DNA from: Paenarthrobacter histidinolovorans
Lineage (GTDB): Bacteria; Actinomycetota; Actinomycetes; Actinomycetales; Micrococcaceae
Assembly: GCF_014647595.1 (NCBI RefSeq)
Contig: NZ_BMPM01000002.1
Coordinates: forward strand, 124,001 to 188,000
DNA: 64,000 nt
Direction: 5' to 3'
Shown: positions 49,806-58,484 of the stretch, piece after piece
Layout of the letters: each line of letters opens with the position of its first letter
Numbering within the stretch: position 1 is the first letter of the stretch
Notes under the pieces: model-generated
Databases searched by the model: none
Seen by the model: the letters and a program-made list of their open reading frames with translations, nothing else
What the model was told of the DNA's origin: nothing
Program-made: the position numbers and the translations under genes

Positions 49806-51167
49806 GATGTTCTGGTTGACGCGGAAGAGGTTGCCGGGATCGTACTTGGATTTAATGGCCACCAGCCGGTCCCAATTGGGACCGTAATTGGACCTCACGC
49901 GGGACTGGTCCTCCGAGTCCATGAAATTGATGTACCCGCCGGCCTCGGAATGCGGAGCGAGCTCGGCTGCGTAGGCGCGGGCCCAGGCAATGTTTGCCTC
50001 GTTGTCCTTGGGATCCGCCCACTGCGTGGCAATGACCGGGGCGAACTTCATGTCGCGGTGAACAAATGCAGTGTCCTGTGCCCCTACCCGGGACACTGCT
50101 CCGTCGATCGGATAGACGTGGACGGCGGTATTGACGCTGGTGACGGTTGCCCCGAACCGGGCGTGCGCGGCAATGGCACCGTCGTTGAGCTCACGCAGGA
50201 AATTGGCCTTCCAGTAGCCCTGCATGCCTTTCTGGTTGAGACCGTCGAAGGCAACGTTCAGGGCCGGATAAGGCATGGGCGCCACCATGGAGCCCGCCAC
50301 TGGGGCAGCATCCAGGAACGGCTGCCAGCGCGACTCGCCTTCCGCCGGATCGCCGGTCCACATTCCAACCACGACGCACACGGACTTTCCGCGCCATTCC
50401 TCGGGAAGGAAAGGTACCGGAGGTCCTTGGTGGAAGCCCAGGAAGGCCCCGAACTCTTCCGGTGCGGACCCTATGTAATCGCGGTAGAACCGGGCTACTG
50501 CCGGGATGTTCTCTGCCCCGTAAATGATGATCCCCGCATGGACCATGTCCACGGGATGGAGCTGGAATTCCAGTGAGGTCACCACGCCAAAGTTTCCGCC
50601 TCCCCCGCGGATGGCCCAGAACAGGTCTTCGTTGCGTTCTTCGCTCACGGTCAGGAAGTTGCCGTCCGCGGTCACAATGTCCGCCGAGACAAGGTTGTCA
50701 CAGGACAACCCGTACTTCCTGGCAAGGTAGCCGATCCCCCCGCCCAAGGTCAGTCCCGCAACGCCTGTGGACCCCACGATCCCACCGGTGGTCGCCAGCC
50801 CGAACGCGTGGGTTGCGTGGTTGAAGTCGGCCCACGTGGTGCCGGCCTCGGCGCGGGCCGTGGAATTTTCGGGGTCCACCCGGACTCCCGTGCGGTTTAC
50901 GAAATCCAGGACCAGTGCGTCGTCCCAGGTGCCGAATCCGGGAGCGCTGTGCCCGCCTCCCCTGATCGCCAGCGGTAGGGAATTATCGCGGGCGAAGTTC
51001 ACCCCTGCTATGACATCGGAAACCTGCGCTACACGGATCACGCCGGCAGGACGTTTGTCCACCATCGCGTTGAAGACGGCACGTGCGGCATCGTAGTCAG
51101 GATCTTCGGGAGTGATAAGTTGCCCACGCAGCTGTTCCCGCAGCCCCTCAAGGGCTATTTTGCTCAT
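49794..51167 (-). CDS. FAD-binding oxidoreductase (berberine bridge enzyme-like)
   Basis: A 457-residue flavoenzyme. The PCMH FAD domain has LAIRGGGHSAPGFG, with H73 in the place of the His that binds FAD covalently, and GGIVGSTGVAGLTLGGGIGY. The Cys that makes a second covalent bond in bicovalent members is not present in the segment before LGGGIG, so FAD is likely held by one bond. The C-terminal BBE domain ends with YDPGNLFRVNQNIAP. ATG 51167 is the probable start (MSKIALEGLREQL). Members oxidise sugars, alcohols or alkaloids; no substrate can be set. Confidence 0.88.
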   Translation of the reverse strand: MSKIALEGLREQLRGQLITPEDPDYDAARAVFNAMVDKRPAGVIRVAQVSDVIAGVNFARDNSLPLAIRGGGHSAPGFGTWDDALVLDFVNRTGVRVDPENSTARAEAGTTWADFNHATHAFGLATTGGIVGSTGVAGLTLGGGIGYLARKYGLSCDNLVSADIVTADGNFLTVSEERNEDLFWAIRGGGGNFGVVTSLEFQLHPVDMVHAGIIIYGAENIPAVARFYRDYIGSAPEEFGAFLGFHQGPPVPFLPEEWRGKSVCVVVGMWTGDPAEGESRWQPFLDAAPVAGSMVAPMPYPALNVAFDGLNQKGMQGYWKANFLRELNDGAIAAHARFGATVTSVNTAVHVYPIDGAVSRVGAQDTAFVHRDMKFAPVIATQWADPKDNEANIAWARAYAAELAPHSEAGGYINFMDSEDQSRVRSNYGPNWDRLVAIKSKYDPGNLFRVNQNIAPA

Positions 51168-51442
51168 TTTATTTACCACCGTTACAGACGGGAGACCGAT
51201 CTGTTCCACGCGCCGTGTCCCTCCAGCGGTGGCGGCGTGGGGGTTTACTCCATAGGCCTACTCCTGCCCGGGGGCGGCGTCAAGCATCTTTGCCAGTGGC
51301 AGGCCGGATTAGTGGCGGGCGGGTTCCAGTGGCGGGCCGGATCAGTGCAGTCCCAGGGCCTGAACCTTGGGGCTTAAACACAGGATCCTGCCTTCCGCGC
51401 CGAAACGGGGGAAGGCAGGATCCTGACGTGTGCAAACGGTGG
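51168..51442. other. Intergenic region with a 33-bp-period direct repeat and a strong hairpin
   Basis: Between two same-strand genes. CCAGTGGC-(A/G)-GGCCGGAT-(T/C)-AGTG occurs at 51293 and 51326, period 33. A 16-bp perfect stem at 51381-51425 follows. No gene is seen. Confidence 0.7.
51381..51425. terminator. Terminator-like hairpin after the GNAT gene
   Basis: CAGGATCCTGCCTTCC is the exact complement of GGAAGGCAGGATCCTG across a 13-base loop. On the minus strand it is followed by TGTGTTTAAG, a weak T-run. Confidence 0.7.
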
Positions 51443-52405
51443 TCAGTCGCTCACGATGAGCGTGTCCGCACCGCGAACGTGCGCTTTACCGGACTCCAGC
51501 AGCGGCTCAAGCACGGACCTCAGAGCCACCATGGACTCATCAACTTCCAGCAGCACCGGGTGCTGGTAGGCAATGAGCGCCAGGAGGTCCCGAACGGCAA
51601 ACGCAGCGTCCTCGGCTGACAGATTGGGGTCGTGCCCAAGGAAGACGTCCGACGGTTCGTCGGTGCCACCCTGGGCGTAGCTGATGGCAAACGCCTGGAT
51701 CTTGCCCTTGCGGCTCGCCGGAACACCATCGCCGAAGGCACTGGCTTTGGGCGCACGCAGCACAATGGCACCGTGGGCGCCGGTGAGGTCGTGCAGGAAC
51801 AACCGCTGAACGGTGGCAATGCTGAGCTCCCCCGGGCTGTCCCAGTGGTGGACGTGGGAGTAGTACTTACCCACCACATCACTGAGCTCAACCGAGCCGG
51901 TGGCCAGGTCCTCCACGCGCTCCGAGGCAGCTTCTTCGGAACCGTCCCCAAAACGCGGCAGCGTCAGAGGCTCAGGTTCCACCACCACCAGCTGGGAACG
52001 CTGGATGGGTGCCAGCCCCGCGGCCGCGGCGAATGCCGCACCTGCGGTGTCCGGTTCGACTTTGCTGCGGAGTTTGGAAACGCCCGACGGCGAGTTCCCG
52101 GCCTCGCGGCGGAGCATCGTCAGGAGGGTGGCACCCACTCCGCTGCGGCGGTGGTCCTTGGCGACCTCAATGTAGGCCCAGAGCCGTTCCGGGTGCAGCG
52201 AAGCCTCATGGACCACGCCGGCGGCAACGGGAATCCGAACCCCGTCCACCACGTCTTCGGCAACGATGCACCGGCGCCATGGCTGGTTGCTTGATGGGGC
52301 AAGGGCAGCACGGAACTGCTCTGCGGGGAGGGTCTCAGGGCCGCCCCAGATTTCCAGAAGGGCGAGGTCGTCGCCTTCCTTCCATTCGCGGTATTCCAAC
52401 GCCAT
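51443..52405 (-). CDS. GNAT family N-acetyltransferase
   Basis: A 320-residue protein, about twice the size of a single GNAT domain. The N-terminal GNAT has the acetyl-CoA loop DHRRSGVGATLLTMLRREAG. The C-half (LGHDPNLSAEDAAFAVRDLL) has GNAT-like strands but no clear loop, so it may be a second, decayed copy. It is 2 bp downstream of glyS and probably co-transcribed. Substrate unknown. Confidence 0.82.
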   Translation of the reverse strand: MALEYREWKEGDDLALLEIWGGPETLPAEQFRAALAPSSNQPWRRCIVAEDVVDGVRIPVAAGVVHEASLHPERLWAYIEVAKDHRRSGVGATLLTMLRREAGNSPSGVSKLRSKVEPDTAGAAFAAAAGLAPIQRSQLVVVEPEPLTLPRFGDGSEEAASERVEDLATGSVELSDVVGKYYSHVHHWDSPGELSIATVQRLFLHDLTGAHGAIVLRAPKASAFGDGVPASRKGKIQAFAISYAQGGTDEPSDVFLGHDPNLSAEDAAFAVRDLLALIAYQHPVLLEVDESMVALRSVLEPLLESGKAHVRGADTLIVSD

Positions 52406-52407
52406 GG

Positions 52408-53793
52408 CTAAGCGCCGATCAAGCGCGCGGCCAGGTAGCCCTCGACCTTGTCCAGGGAGACGCGCTCCTGGCTCATGGTGTCGCGCTCACGGATGGTCAC
52501 CGCCTGGTCCTCGAGGGTGTCGAAGTCCACGGTGATGCAGAACGGCGTACCGATTTCGTCCTGTCGACGGTAGCGGCGGCCGATGGCTCCGGCGTCGTCG
52601 AAGTCGATATTCCAGTTCTTGCGCAGCTGGGCGCCCAGCGCCTTGGCCTTCGGGGAAAGGTCCTCGTTGCGGCTCAGCGGCAGGACGGCAGCCTTGACCG
52701 GCGCCAGTCGCGGATCCAGCTTCAGTACCGTACGGACGTCGACGCCGCCCTTGGCGTTGGGTGCCTCATCTTCGGTGTACGCGTCGATCAGGAACGCCAT
52801 GAAGGAGCGGGTCAGGCCGGCGGCGGGCTCGATCACGTACGGGGTGTACCGCTCGTTGGTGGCCTGGTTGAAGTAGCTCAGGTCCGTACCGGAAGCCTTG
52901 GCGTGCGTGGAGAGGTCGAAGTCGGTGCGGTTGGCGATGCCTTCCAGCTCGCCCCACTCGGAGCCCTGGAAGCCGAAGCGGTACTCGATGTCGGTGGTGC
53001 CCTTGGAATAGTGGCTGAGCTTCTCCAGCGGGTGCTCGAAGAAGCGCAGGTTATCTTCGCGGATGCCCAAGTCCGTGTACCAGGACATGCGTTCCTTCAT
53101 CCAGTACTGGTGCCATTCTTCGTCCGTGCCGGGCTCGACGAAGAATTCCATTTCCATCTGCTCGAACTCGCGGGTGCGGAAAATGAAGTTGCCCGGTGTG
53201 ATTTCGTTGCGGAAGGACTTGCCGATCTGGCCGATGCCGAACGGCGGCTTCTTCCGGGACGTGGTGAGTACGTTGTTGAAGTTCACGAAAATGCCCTGGG
53301 CGGTTTCCGGACGCAGGTAGTGCATGCCTTCCTCGCTGGCCACCGGGCCGAGGAAAGTCTTGAGCAGGCCGGAGAATTCCTGGGGTTCGGTCCACTGGCC
53401 GCGGGTGCCGCAGTTTGCGCACACAATGTCCGCAAGGCCGTTTTCTGCCGGGCGGCCCTTCTTTTCTTCGTACTCTTCCTCGAGGTGGTCGGCACGGTAG
53501 CGCTTGTGGCAGGAAAGGCACTCAACCAAGGGATCCGAGAAGACCTCGACGTGACCGGATGCTTCCCATACCTGGCGGGGAAGGATGACGGAGGAATCAA
53601 GGCCTACAACGTCTTCACGGCCGCGGACCATGCTCTGCCACCACTGGCGCTTGATGTTTTCCTTCAGTTCGGCACCAAGGGGACCGTAATCCCATGCAGA
53701 ACGCGAGCCACCATAGATTTCACCGGCCTGGAAGACAAAGCCCCTCCGCTTGGAGAGGGAAATGACCTGGTCAAGGACGGATTTTGCTGCCAT
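52408..53793 (-). CDS. glyS: Glycyl-tRNA synthetase
   Basis: A 461-residue class II synthetase of the homodimeric type usual in actinobacteria. ATG 53793 ([18 protein letters not shown]) has GGAG six bases upstream and is preferred to the ATG at 53805. Motif 1 region is [20 protein letters not shown]. Zinc-binding sequence CLSCHKRY and CANCGTRG. Motif 2 [20 protein letters not shown], motif 3 near [15 protein letters not shown]. Charges tRNA-Gly. Confidence 0.95.
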   Translation of the reverse strand: MAAKSVLDQVISLSKRRGFVFQAGEIYGGSRSAWDYGPLGAELKENIKRQWWQSMVRGREDVVGLDSSVILPRQVWEASGHVEVFSDPLVECLSCHKRYRADHLEEEYEEKKGRPAENGLADIVCANCGTRGQWTEPQEFSGLLKTFLGPVASEEGMHYLRPETAQGIFVNFNNVLTTSRKKPPFGIGQIGKSFRNEITPGNFIFRTREFEQMEMEFFVEPGTDEEWHQYWMKERMSWYTDLGIREDNLRFFEHPLEKLSHYSKGTTDIEYRFGFQGSEWGELEGIANRTDFDLSTHAKASGTDLSYFNQATNERYTPYVIEPAAGLTRSFMAFLIDAYTEDEAPNAKGGVDVRTVLKLDPRLAPVKAAVLPLSRNEDLSPKAKALGAQLRKNWNIDFDDAGAIGRRYRRQDEIGTPFCITVDFDTLEDQAVTIRERDTMSQERVSLDKVEGYLAARLIGA

Positions 53794-53904
53794 GGGTGAC
53801 TCCATTTGTTTTACAGGGCCGCTGGGTGCGGTCCGCGGTGGTTGGCCCCGGGTCCGGACGAGGTTGTCCGGCGGGGTTGTGGGGGAAATTTACTGACTCC
53901 TACC

Positions 53905-54918
53905 CTACCGGCCTTTCGCAGCACTTCCCCGTGCCAAAGCTCCCTTGGGCGCCAAGGCTCCCTTGGGCCAGGGCAAGGTGGCTATGATGATCGCGGCAAG
54001 GGTAAGGACCGTACCCAGCACCGTGGGCAAGGCAACCACCGCGCCGGGACTGGGGATCACGACGTCGAGCACCAGCGACCCGACCAGCTGCCCGGCAATC
54101 ATGCCCAGTCCGGTAATCAGCACGCCGAGACTGCGGACCAGCAGGGCCGCCAGTCCAATAAAAACGCAACCCATGGGTCCGCCGAGGTAATACCACCACT
54201 CGGCCGGAAGCGGTTGGCCCGGACCCGCAACGGTGAGCTTGATGAGCCACGCCGTCCAGAGAACCGCCGACCCTGCCACGAAGTTGACCAGGGTGGCGGC
54301 GACCGGCGTGCCGTAATGAACGGTGGCAGTGCCGTTCATGGCCTGCTGGAAGCTCATGAGGAAGCCTGCCGCCAAGGGAAGAAGGACGGGCAGCAACAGC
54401 GAGGCGATGTTGGCGTCTGCGCCAAAGCGTGGCGAGACAGCCCAGGCGACGGCGGCAACAGTCAGGACGCTGCCAAGCACCCGCACACCGGTGATGGCAC
54501 GGCGCCCACCTGGCCCGATGCCCATGCGGTCAACCAGCAAGCCGCTCAGTGTCTGTCCCGTTACGGCTGCCACGGTGAACAGTGCCACGCCGAGAACAGC
54601 CACGGTAAAGGACTGCGCGACGACGAACAATGCACCGATCGCACCGGCCATGACGTAGAAGCGTGGAAAGCTGCGGTTTCGCACGGCGGGGATGATGCGC
54701 TGCAGACCCGTCCGTCCTTTGGGCGTCGCCAAGGAAATCGCACTGATCAGCATCAGGCCTGTGGTGAAACTCACCACAGCGGCGGCGATGCCGTCGTCGA
54801 GTTTGGCGCCGAGGGCCCCGTTGATCCTTGCCTGCAGGGGAATGACCAGGCCTGTGGCTACTGCAATGGGGAGGCCAACGACCAGGGGAAGGGCTGAACG
54901 GGGAGAAGGCTGCGGCAC
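53905..54918 (-). CDS. DMT family transporter (YdcZ/DUF606, two fused copies)
   Basis: A 337-residue protein with ten membrane helices in two DUF606 copies: GLVIPLQARINGALGAKLDD in the first and AGFLMSFQQAMNGTATVHYG in the second, both with the same Q-x2-x-NG pattern. Many bacteria carry DUF606 as a pair of separate 150-aa genes; here they are fused. Substrate unknown. Divergent from the S4 gene. Confidence 0.82.
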   Translation of the reverse strand: MPQPSPRSALPLVVGLPIAVATGLVIPLQARINGALGAKLDDGIAAAVVSFTTGLMLISAISLATPKGRTGLQRIIPAVRNRSFPRFYVMAGAIGALFVVAQSFTVAVLGVALFTVAAVTGQTLSGLLVDRMGIGPGGRRAITGVRVLGSVLTVAAVAWAVSPRFGADANIASLLLPVLLPLAAGFLMSFQQAMNGTATVHYGTPVAATLVNFVAGSAVLWTAWLIKLTVAGPGQPLPAEWWYYLGGPMGCVFIGLAALLVRSLGVLITGLGMIAGQLVGSLVLDVVIPSPGAVVALPTVLGTVLTLAAIIIATLPWPKGALAPKGALARGSAAKGR

Positions 54919-54950
54919 CGTCTCAACACTACTTCAGGCATCATTGCTGT

Positions 54951-55178
54951 ATGAGCAACCCCGAAATTGAAGAGATCCCCATCCGCGACGACATGATCCG
55001 CCTCGGCCAGCTGCTCAAGCTCGCCAGCTTGGTGGAGGACGGCGTGGAGGCTACGGAGCTCATTAAGAACGGACTGGTGAAGGTCAACGGCGAGATCGAT
55101 GAACGGCGCGGCCGTCAACTTCACGCCGGCGACACCGTGACCGTCAACGGTCAGACTGTCCGGATCACCACCGCCTGA
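54951..55178 (+). CDS. Small S4 domain RNA-binding protein
   Basis: A 75-residue YbcJ/RlbA-type S4 protein. It has IRLGQLLKLASLVEDGVEAT and KVNGEIDERRGRQLHAGDTV, the S4 RNA-binding fold. It probably binds rRNA or tRNA. Single gene, convergent with the next hydrolase. Confidence 0.87.
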   Translation: MSNPEIEEIPIRDDMIRLGQLLKLASLVEDGVEATELIKNGLVKVNGEIDERRGRQLHAGDTVTVNGQTVRITTA

Positions 55179-55188
55179 GCGACGCTCC

Positions 55189-55839
55189 TTAGGGCGCGAG
55201 AACCTTGTGGGTGAGGAACTCCCCTACGTGCCCGATTTCCTGCTGGTTGATTCCGTGCCACATGCCCGTGTACAGGACCTTGGTGAGGTCCACGTGCTTT
55301 CGTACCCACCCCATGGTGTATTCGATCTTGTCCGGGGTGATCACAGGATCCTGCTGGTCACGGCCCCAGAACATCGGCACCGATCCGTCCAGCTCGTCGT
55401 CCTTGAAGGCGGCGTCGCCACCGGCGTCGATCACGAAGCCTGAAAGCCCGACGACGGCAGCGAAGTCCGCGGGACGGTAGCGGAGCATGGTGGTCGCCAT
55501 GGCCATGCCCATGGAGAACCCCAGCAAGGTCACCGAAGAATGATTGGCTTTGACGCCGTCCAGCCATTCCAGGGCGTACTCGGCGGCAAGTTTCACAGCG
55601 TCCAGGGAGTAGTCGATGGACGCAGTGAGCGGGAACCATGTGTAGCCGGGGCCCATGGGCATCGGTGCGCGGAGCGAAGCCACCACGAACCCCTCGGGCA
55701 GGAGCCCGGCCAGGCTGAAGAGATCGTCCTCGTTGGATCCGTAGCCGTGCAGCAGCACCAGGAGGGGTTTGCCGGCGCGTTCGGCTTCGTCGTGGGACCA
55801 CAGGACAACAGGTGCGGGGAAAGCGGGGGCTTCAGTCAT
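55189..55839 (-). CDS. Alpha/beta hydrolase, phospholipase/carboxylesterase family
   Basis: A 216-residue YpfH/carboxylesterase-type enzyme. Nucleophile Ser in LLGFSMGMAMATTML, oxyanion glycine in LLVLLHGYGSNEDDLF, and catalytic His in TGMWHGINQQEI. Asp probably in the DPVITP loop. ATG 55839 (MTEAPAFPAPVVLW) is taken as the start, though its ribosome site GGAGG is only one base away. Divergent from an SGNH hydrolase with two abutting palindromes between. Confidence 0.85.
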   Translation of the reverse strand: MTEAPAFPAPVVLWSHDEAERAGKPLLVLLHGYGSNEDDLFSLAGLLPEGFVVASLRAPMPMGPGYTWFPLTASIDYSLDAVKLAAEYALEWLDGVKANHSSVTLLGFSMGMAMATTMLRYRPADFAAVVGLSGFVIDAGGDAAFKDDELDGSVPMFWGRDQQDPVITPDKIEYTMGWVRKHVDLTKVLYTGMWHGINQQEIGHVGEFLTHKVLAP

Positions 55840-55854
55840 GCCTCCATTCTTGCA

Positions 55855-55870
55855 GTTACCCGTAAGTAAC
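55855..55870. promoter_or_regulatory. Palindrome GTTACCCGTAAGTAAC between the divergent hydrolase genes
   Basis: GTTAC-N6-GTAAC with perfect 5-bp arms. It matches the consensus GTTACY-N4-AGTAAY of the two palindromes upstream of the acyl-CoA dehydrogenase at 29740-29773. Confidence 0.6.
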
Positions 55871-55890
55871 AACCTACGGTGGCGTAGGTT
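55871..55890. promoter_or_regulatory. Palindrome AACCTACG-GTGG-CGTAGGTT between the divergent hydrolase genes
   Basis: Two perfect 8-bp arms around a 4-base centre, directly touching the GTTAC palindrome. It is 20 bp before the SGNH hydrolase start, in the promoter region. TetR-type operators have this form. Confidence 0.65.
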
Positions 55891-55909
55891 GGACGTCAGG
55901 GGGCAGGAT

Positions 55910-56752
55910 ATGAGCGTGAGTGAGAACAATCATTTAGTGAAACCGGGCGAACCCGTCCAAAAGCATCCTTGGAGCCGTTATGTGGCGCTGGGTGATTCGT
56001 TCACGGAGGGCATCGGCGATCCCGAACCTGCAAATCCCGGCGGTTACCGTGGCTGGGCGGACCGTGTTGCCGAAGAACTGGGACGCGGACACGAGGACTT
56101 CGCCTACGCCAACCTCGCCATCCGGGGCCGGCTGCTGCAACAGATCGTCGATGAGCAAGTCGGACCCTGCCTGGAACTGCAACCGGACCTCGTCTCCATT
56201 TCCGCCGGTGGAAACGACCTCATCCGCCCCGGAGGCGATCCCGACCTTCTGGCCGAGAAACTCGACGCCGCCGTGGGTGAGCTGGGTTCAGGTGGCGCCA
56301 CGGTGATCCTCTTCAACGGTCCGGATACGGCGTCCTCGGTCCTGGGCCGCATCCGGGGCAAAGTTGCCATCTACAACGAGAACCTCCGCACCGTCGCAGC
56401 CCGCCACGACGCGATCATTGCCGACATGTGGTCCTTGCGGCAGCTTGCCGATACCCAGATGTGGGATGCCGACCGTCTGCACTTCTCCCCCCTGGGTCAC
56501 CACACCATCGCCATGATGGTCCTGGAGGCATTGAACGTCCAGCACACCCTGGAGCCACTGCTACCCAAGGCCCTCCCTCCCCGGACGTGGCGGGAGGCCC
56601 GTTCCTCGGACCTGGTCTGGGCACGCGAATACTTTGTGCCGTGGGTTATACGCAGGCTCCGCCACCAATCGTCCGGTGACGGCATCACGCCAAAGCGTCC
56701 GACGCCGGGACCGGTCTTCGGTGCCACCGGCACCGTGTTTCCGCGCAGCTGA
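55910..56752 (+). CDS. SGNH/GDSL hydrolase
   Basis: A 280-residue esterase/lipase. Block I ALGDSFTEGIGD with S30, block III SAGGNDLIRPGGDPD, and block V DADRLHFSPLGHHTIA with the Asp/His pair. The start ATG 55910 has GGGGCAGG just upstream. No signal peptide, so cytosolic. Acts on acyl esters; substrate unknown. Upstream palindromes suggest control shared with the divergent carboxylesterase. Confidence 0.88.
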   Translation: MSVSENNHLVKPGEPVQKHPWSRYVALGDSFTEGIGDPEPANPGGYRGWADRVAEELGRGHEDFAYANLAIRGRLLQQIVDEQVGPCLELQPDLVSISAGGNDLIRPGGDPDLLAEKLDAAVGELGSGGATVILFNGPDTASSVLGRIRGKVAIYNENLRTVAARHDAIIADMWSLRQLADTQMWDADRLHFSPLGHHTIAMMVLEALNVQHTLEPLLPKALPPRTWREARSSDLVWAREYFVPWVIRRLRHQSSGDGITPKRPTPGPVFGATGTVFPRS

Positions 56753-56779
56753 ACGGAAACGAAGGGCCGGTGAAGCAGT

Positions 56780-57934
56780 ATGGCCAGTGATGACTCTCCC
56801 CGCACAGCGGGGGTCCGGCAGTTACGTCTGCGACGCCAGCAGTTACGGCCTCCCCTGGGTGCAGGTCCCGGTGAGGTCGTACGCAACCTCCTGGCCGTCC
56901 AGTCGCAGGAATTTCCCTACGCGCGGTGGACCGTGGCCCAACGCACGTCCTCGGGTACTGCCGCTGCCGTGGAACAGGCCGTAGCTGACGGAACCATCCT
57001 GCGGACGCACATCCTCCGCCCCACCTGGCATTTTGTGCACAGGGATGATCTTGGCTGGCTGATGGGGCTGTCCGCTGACCGGCTGCATCAGGGCAACAAG
57101 GGCATGTACCGCCGGACCGGGGTGGACGGGGAAACTGGCGCGCGAAGTGGCAGGATACTTGCGGCAGCCGTGGCGGACGGCGCCCATAAGACCCGCGAGG
57201 AGCTGGCTGAGGTGCTGGGACAGGCAGGTTTCCCCAGCAAGGGTTTGGGATTCATCTACCACCTCATGCATGCGGAAATCAGCGGCATCCTCGTCAGCGG
57301 CTCTCCCGTCCGGTCCGCAGGGGGCGCCCTGAAGCAGACGTATGCGTTGTTCGACGAACGCGTCACTGCCCCGTTTTCCGGGCCACTTGCCGGAGCGGAG
57401 CGGGATCATGCCTTGGGGCAGTTGGTCCTGCGGTACTTCAGTAGTCGCGGACCTGCCACGGTGAAGGACTGTTCGGCGTGGTCCGGGTTGCCCATGAAAG
57501 ACGTGAAATTGGGGCTCAACGTCGCCGCGGAATTATCGCCGGGAACGTTGGCCCGGGTCTCCTTCGATGACCTGGACTTTTACGTCGCCTCGCCTGACGC
57601 AGAAGCCCTGGAGGCTCCTGCCGGTCCGGCGGCCGGTTCCGCGCTCCCCCGCGTGGACCTCATCCAATGCTTCGACGAGTACGTGATGGGGTACTCGCAA
57701 TCCCGCCGCTACCTGGGCGGTACCGCACCGTACTTGCCTGAGGACAACGGCCCCATGCATGTGGTCCTCGTGGACGGCAGGCTCGCCGGGTGGTGGCGGC
57801 ACAGCTTCGCCGGCGGTACCTGCGGACTCGAGGTCCGGATGAACAAACCGGCAAACCCGGAAGAGCAGAGGGCGCTGGAAGCCGAAGCCGAACGCTACGG
57901 GCGCTTCCTGGGCATGGAGGCCAAACTGGTGTGA
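56780..57934 (+). CDS. AlkZ/YcaQ-like winged-helix protein (HTH_42), candidate DNA glycosylase
   Basis: A 384-residue protein of the winged-helix superfamily that includes AlkZ and YcaQ, glycosylases that open interstrand crosslinks or remove bulky alkyl bases. It has LLAVQSQEFPYARWTVAQR, in which Q41-S-Q43 fits the QxQ catalytic pair of AlkZ-type members, followed by HILRPTWHFVHRDDLGWLM and QCFDEYVMGYSQSRRYLGG. It starts 27 bp after the SGNH gene. Activity is a prediction from the family; some members occur in antibiotic self-resistance, but no biosynthetic cluster is here. Confidence 0.82.
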   Translation: MASDDSPRTAGVRQLRLRRQQLRPPLGAGPGEVVRNLLAVQSQEFPYARWTVAQRTSSGTAAAVEQAVADGTILRTHILRPTWHFVHRDDLGWLMGLSADRLHQGNKGMYRRTGVDGETGARSGRILAAAVADGAHKTREELAEVLGQAGFPSKGLGFIYHLMHAEISGILVSGSPVRSAGGALKQTYALFDERVTAPFSGPLAGAERDHALGQLVLRYFSSRGPATVKDCSAWSGLPMKDVKLGLNVAAELSPGTLARVSFDDLDFYVASPDAEALEAPAGPAAGSALPRVDLIQCFDEYVMGYSQSRRYLGGTAPYLPEDNGPMHVVLVDGRLAGWWRHSFAGGTCGLEVRMNKPANPEEQRALEAEAERYGRFLGMEAKLV

Positions 57935-57978
57935 GCACACGGGGCTAAGCTGGGGTTAAGACCTAGGAGGCCTGCACT

Positions 57979-58437
57979 GTGAACAATCTGATCTTCTGGA
58001 TCATCGTCTGCTCGTGGCTGATTCCCATGGGAATCCGCATGTACAACAGGTCCAGGGCACGCCGGCTGCAGAATGGGAACTTCCGTGGTCAGGACTATCC
58101 CCCACAAGGCTTGCCACCGCAGAACTACCCGGGCTACCCGCCGCAGGACTACCCACAGCAGAACCACCCACAGCAGAACTACCCGGGCTACCCGCCGGGG
58201 CCTGCAGTCATCCGCCCCGCAGACGAGGCACCGCAGGTCGCGCCGCCGTCGAACGCCTCTTACCCCAGCGGTTCCTACCAGGCCGGACCGCCGACCCCCG
58301 CACCGTTTCCCGCTGCCGGCTCCGGGCCCCAGGGCTACCGCGCCCGAAAGCTGGCCGAACTGGATGCGAAGTTCACCAATGGCCAGATCGCCATGGAGGA
58401 TTACATGAAGCAGCGCGCGGAGATCATGAACGGCTAG
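57979..58437 (+). CDS. SHOCT domain protein with N-terminal membrane helix and Pro/Gln-rich linker
   Basis: A 152-residue protein. GTG start with AGGAGG nine bases upstream. One membrane helix (NLIFWIIVCSWLIPMGIRMY) is followed by a Pro/Gln/Tyr linker (about residues 35-105) with repeated HPQQN and PGYPP units. The C-terminal SHOCT helix pair is ARKLAELDAKFTNGQIAMED. SHOCT domains are found at the ends of many membrane proteins; role unknown. The stop codon is in a 19-bp duplication. Confidence 0.8.
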   Translation: MNNLIFWIIVCSWLIPMGIRMYNRSRARRLQNGNFRGQDYPPQGLPPQNYPGYPPQDYPQQNHPQQNYPGYPPGPAVIRPADEAPQVAPPSNASYPSGSYQAGPPTPAPFPAAGSGPQGYRARKLAELDAKFTNGQIAMEDYMKQRAEIMNG

Positions 58438-58466
58438 GTGCCCTGACGGACGCTAGGTGCCCTGAC
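58429..58466. repeat. 19-bp duplication spanning the SHOCT gene stop codon
   Basis: CTAGGTGCCCTGAC occurs at 58434-58447 and 58453-58466. The first copy contains the TAG stop; the second keeps it 19 bp downstream. Confidence 0.85.
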
Positions 58467-58484
58467 TAACGCAGAGCCTGGAGC

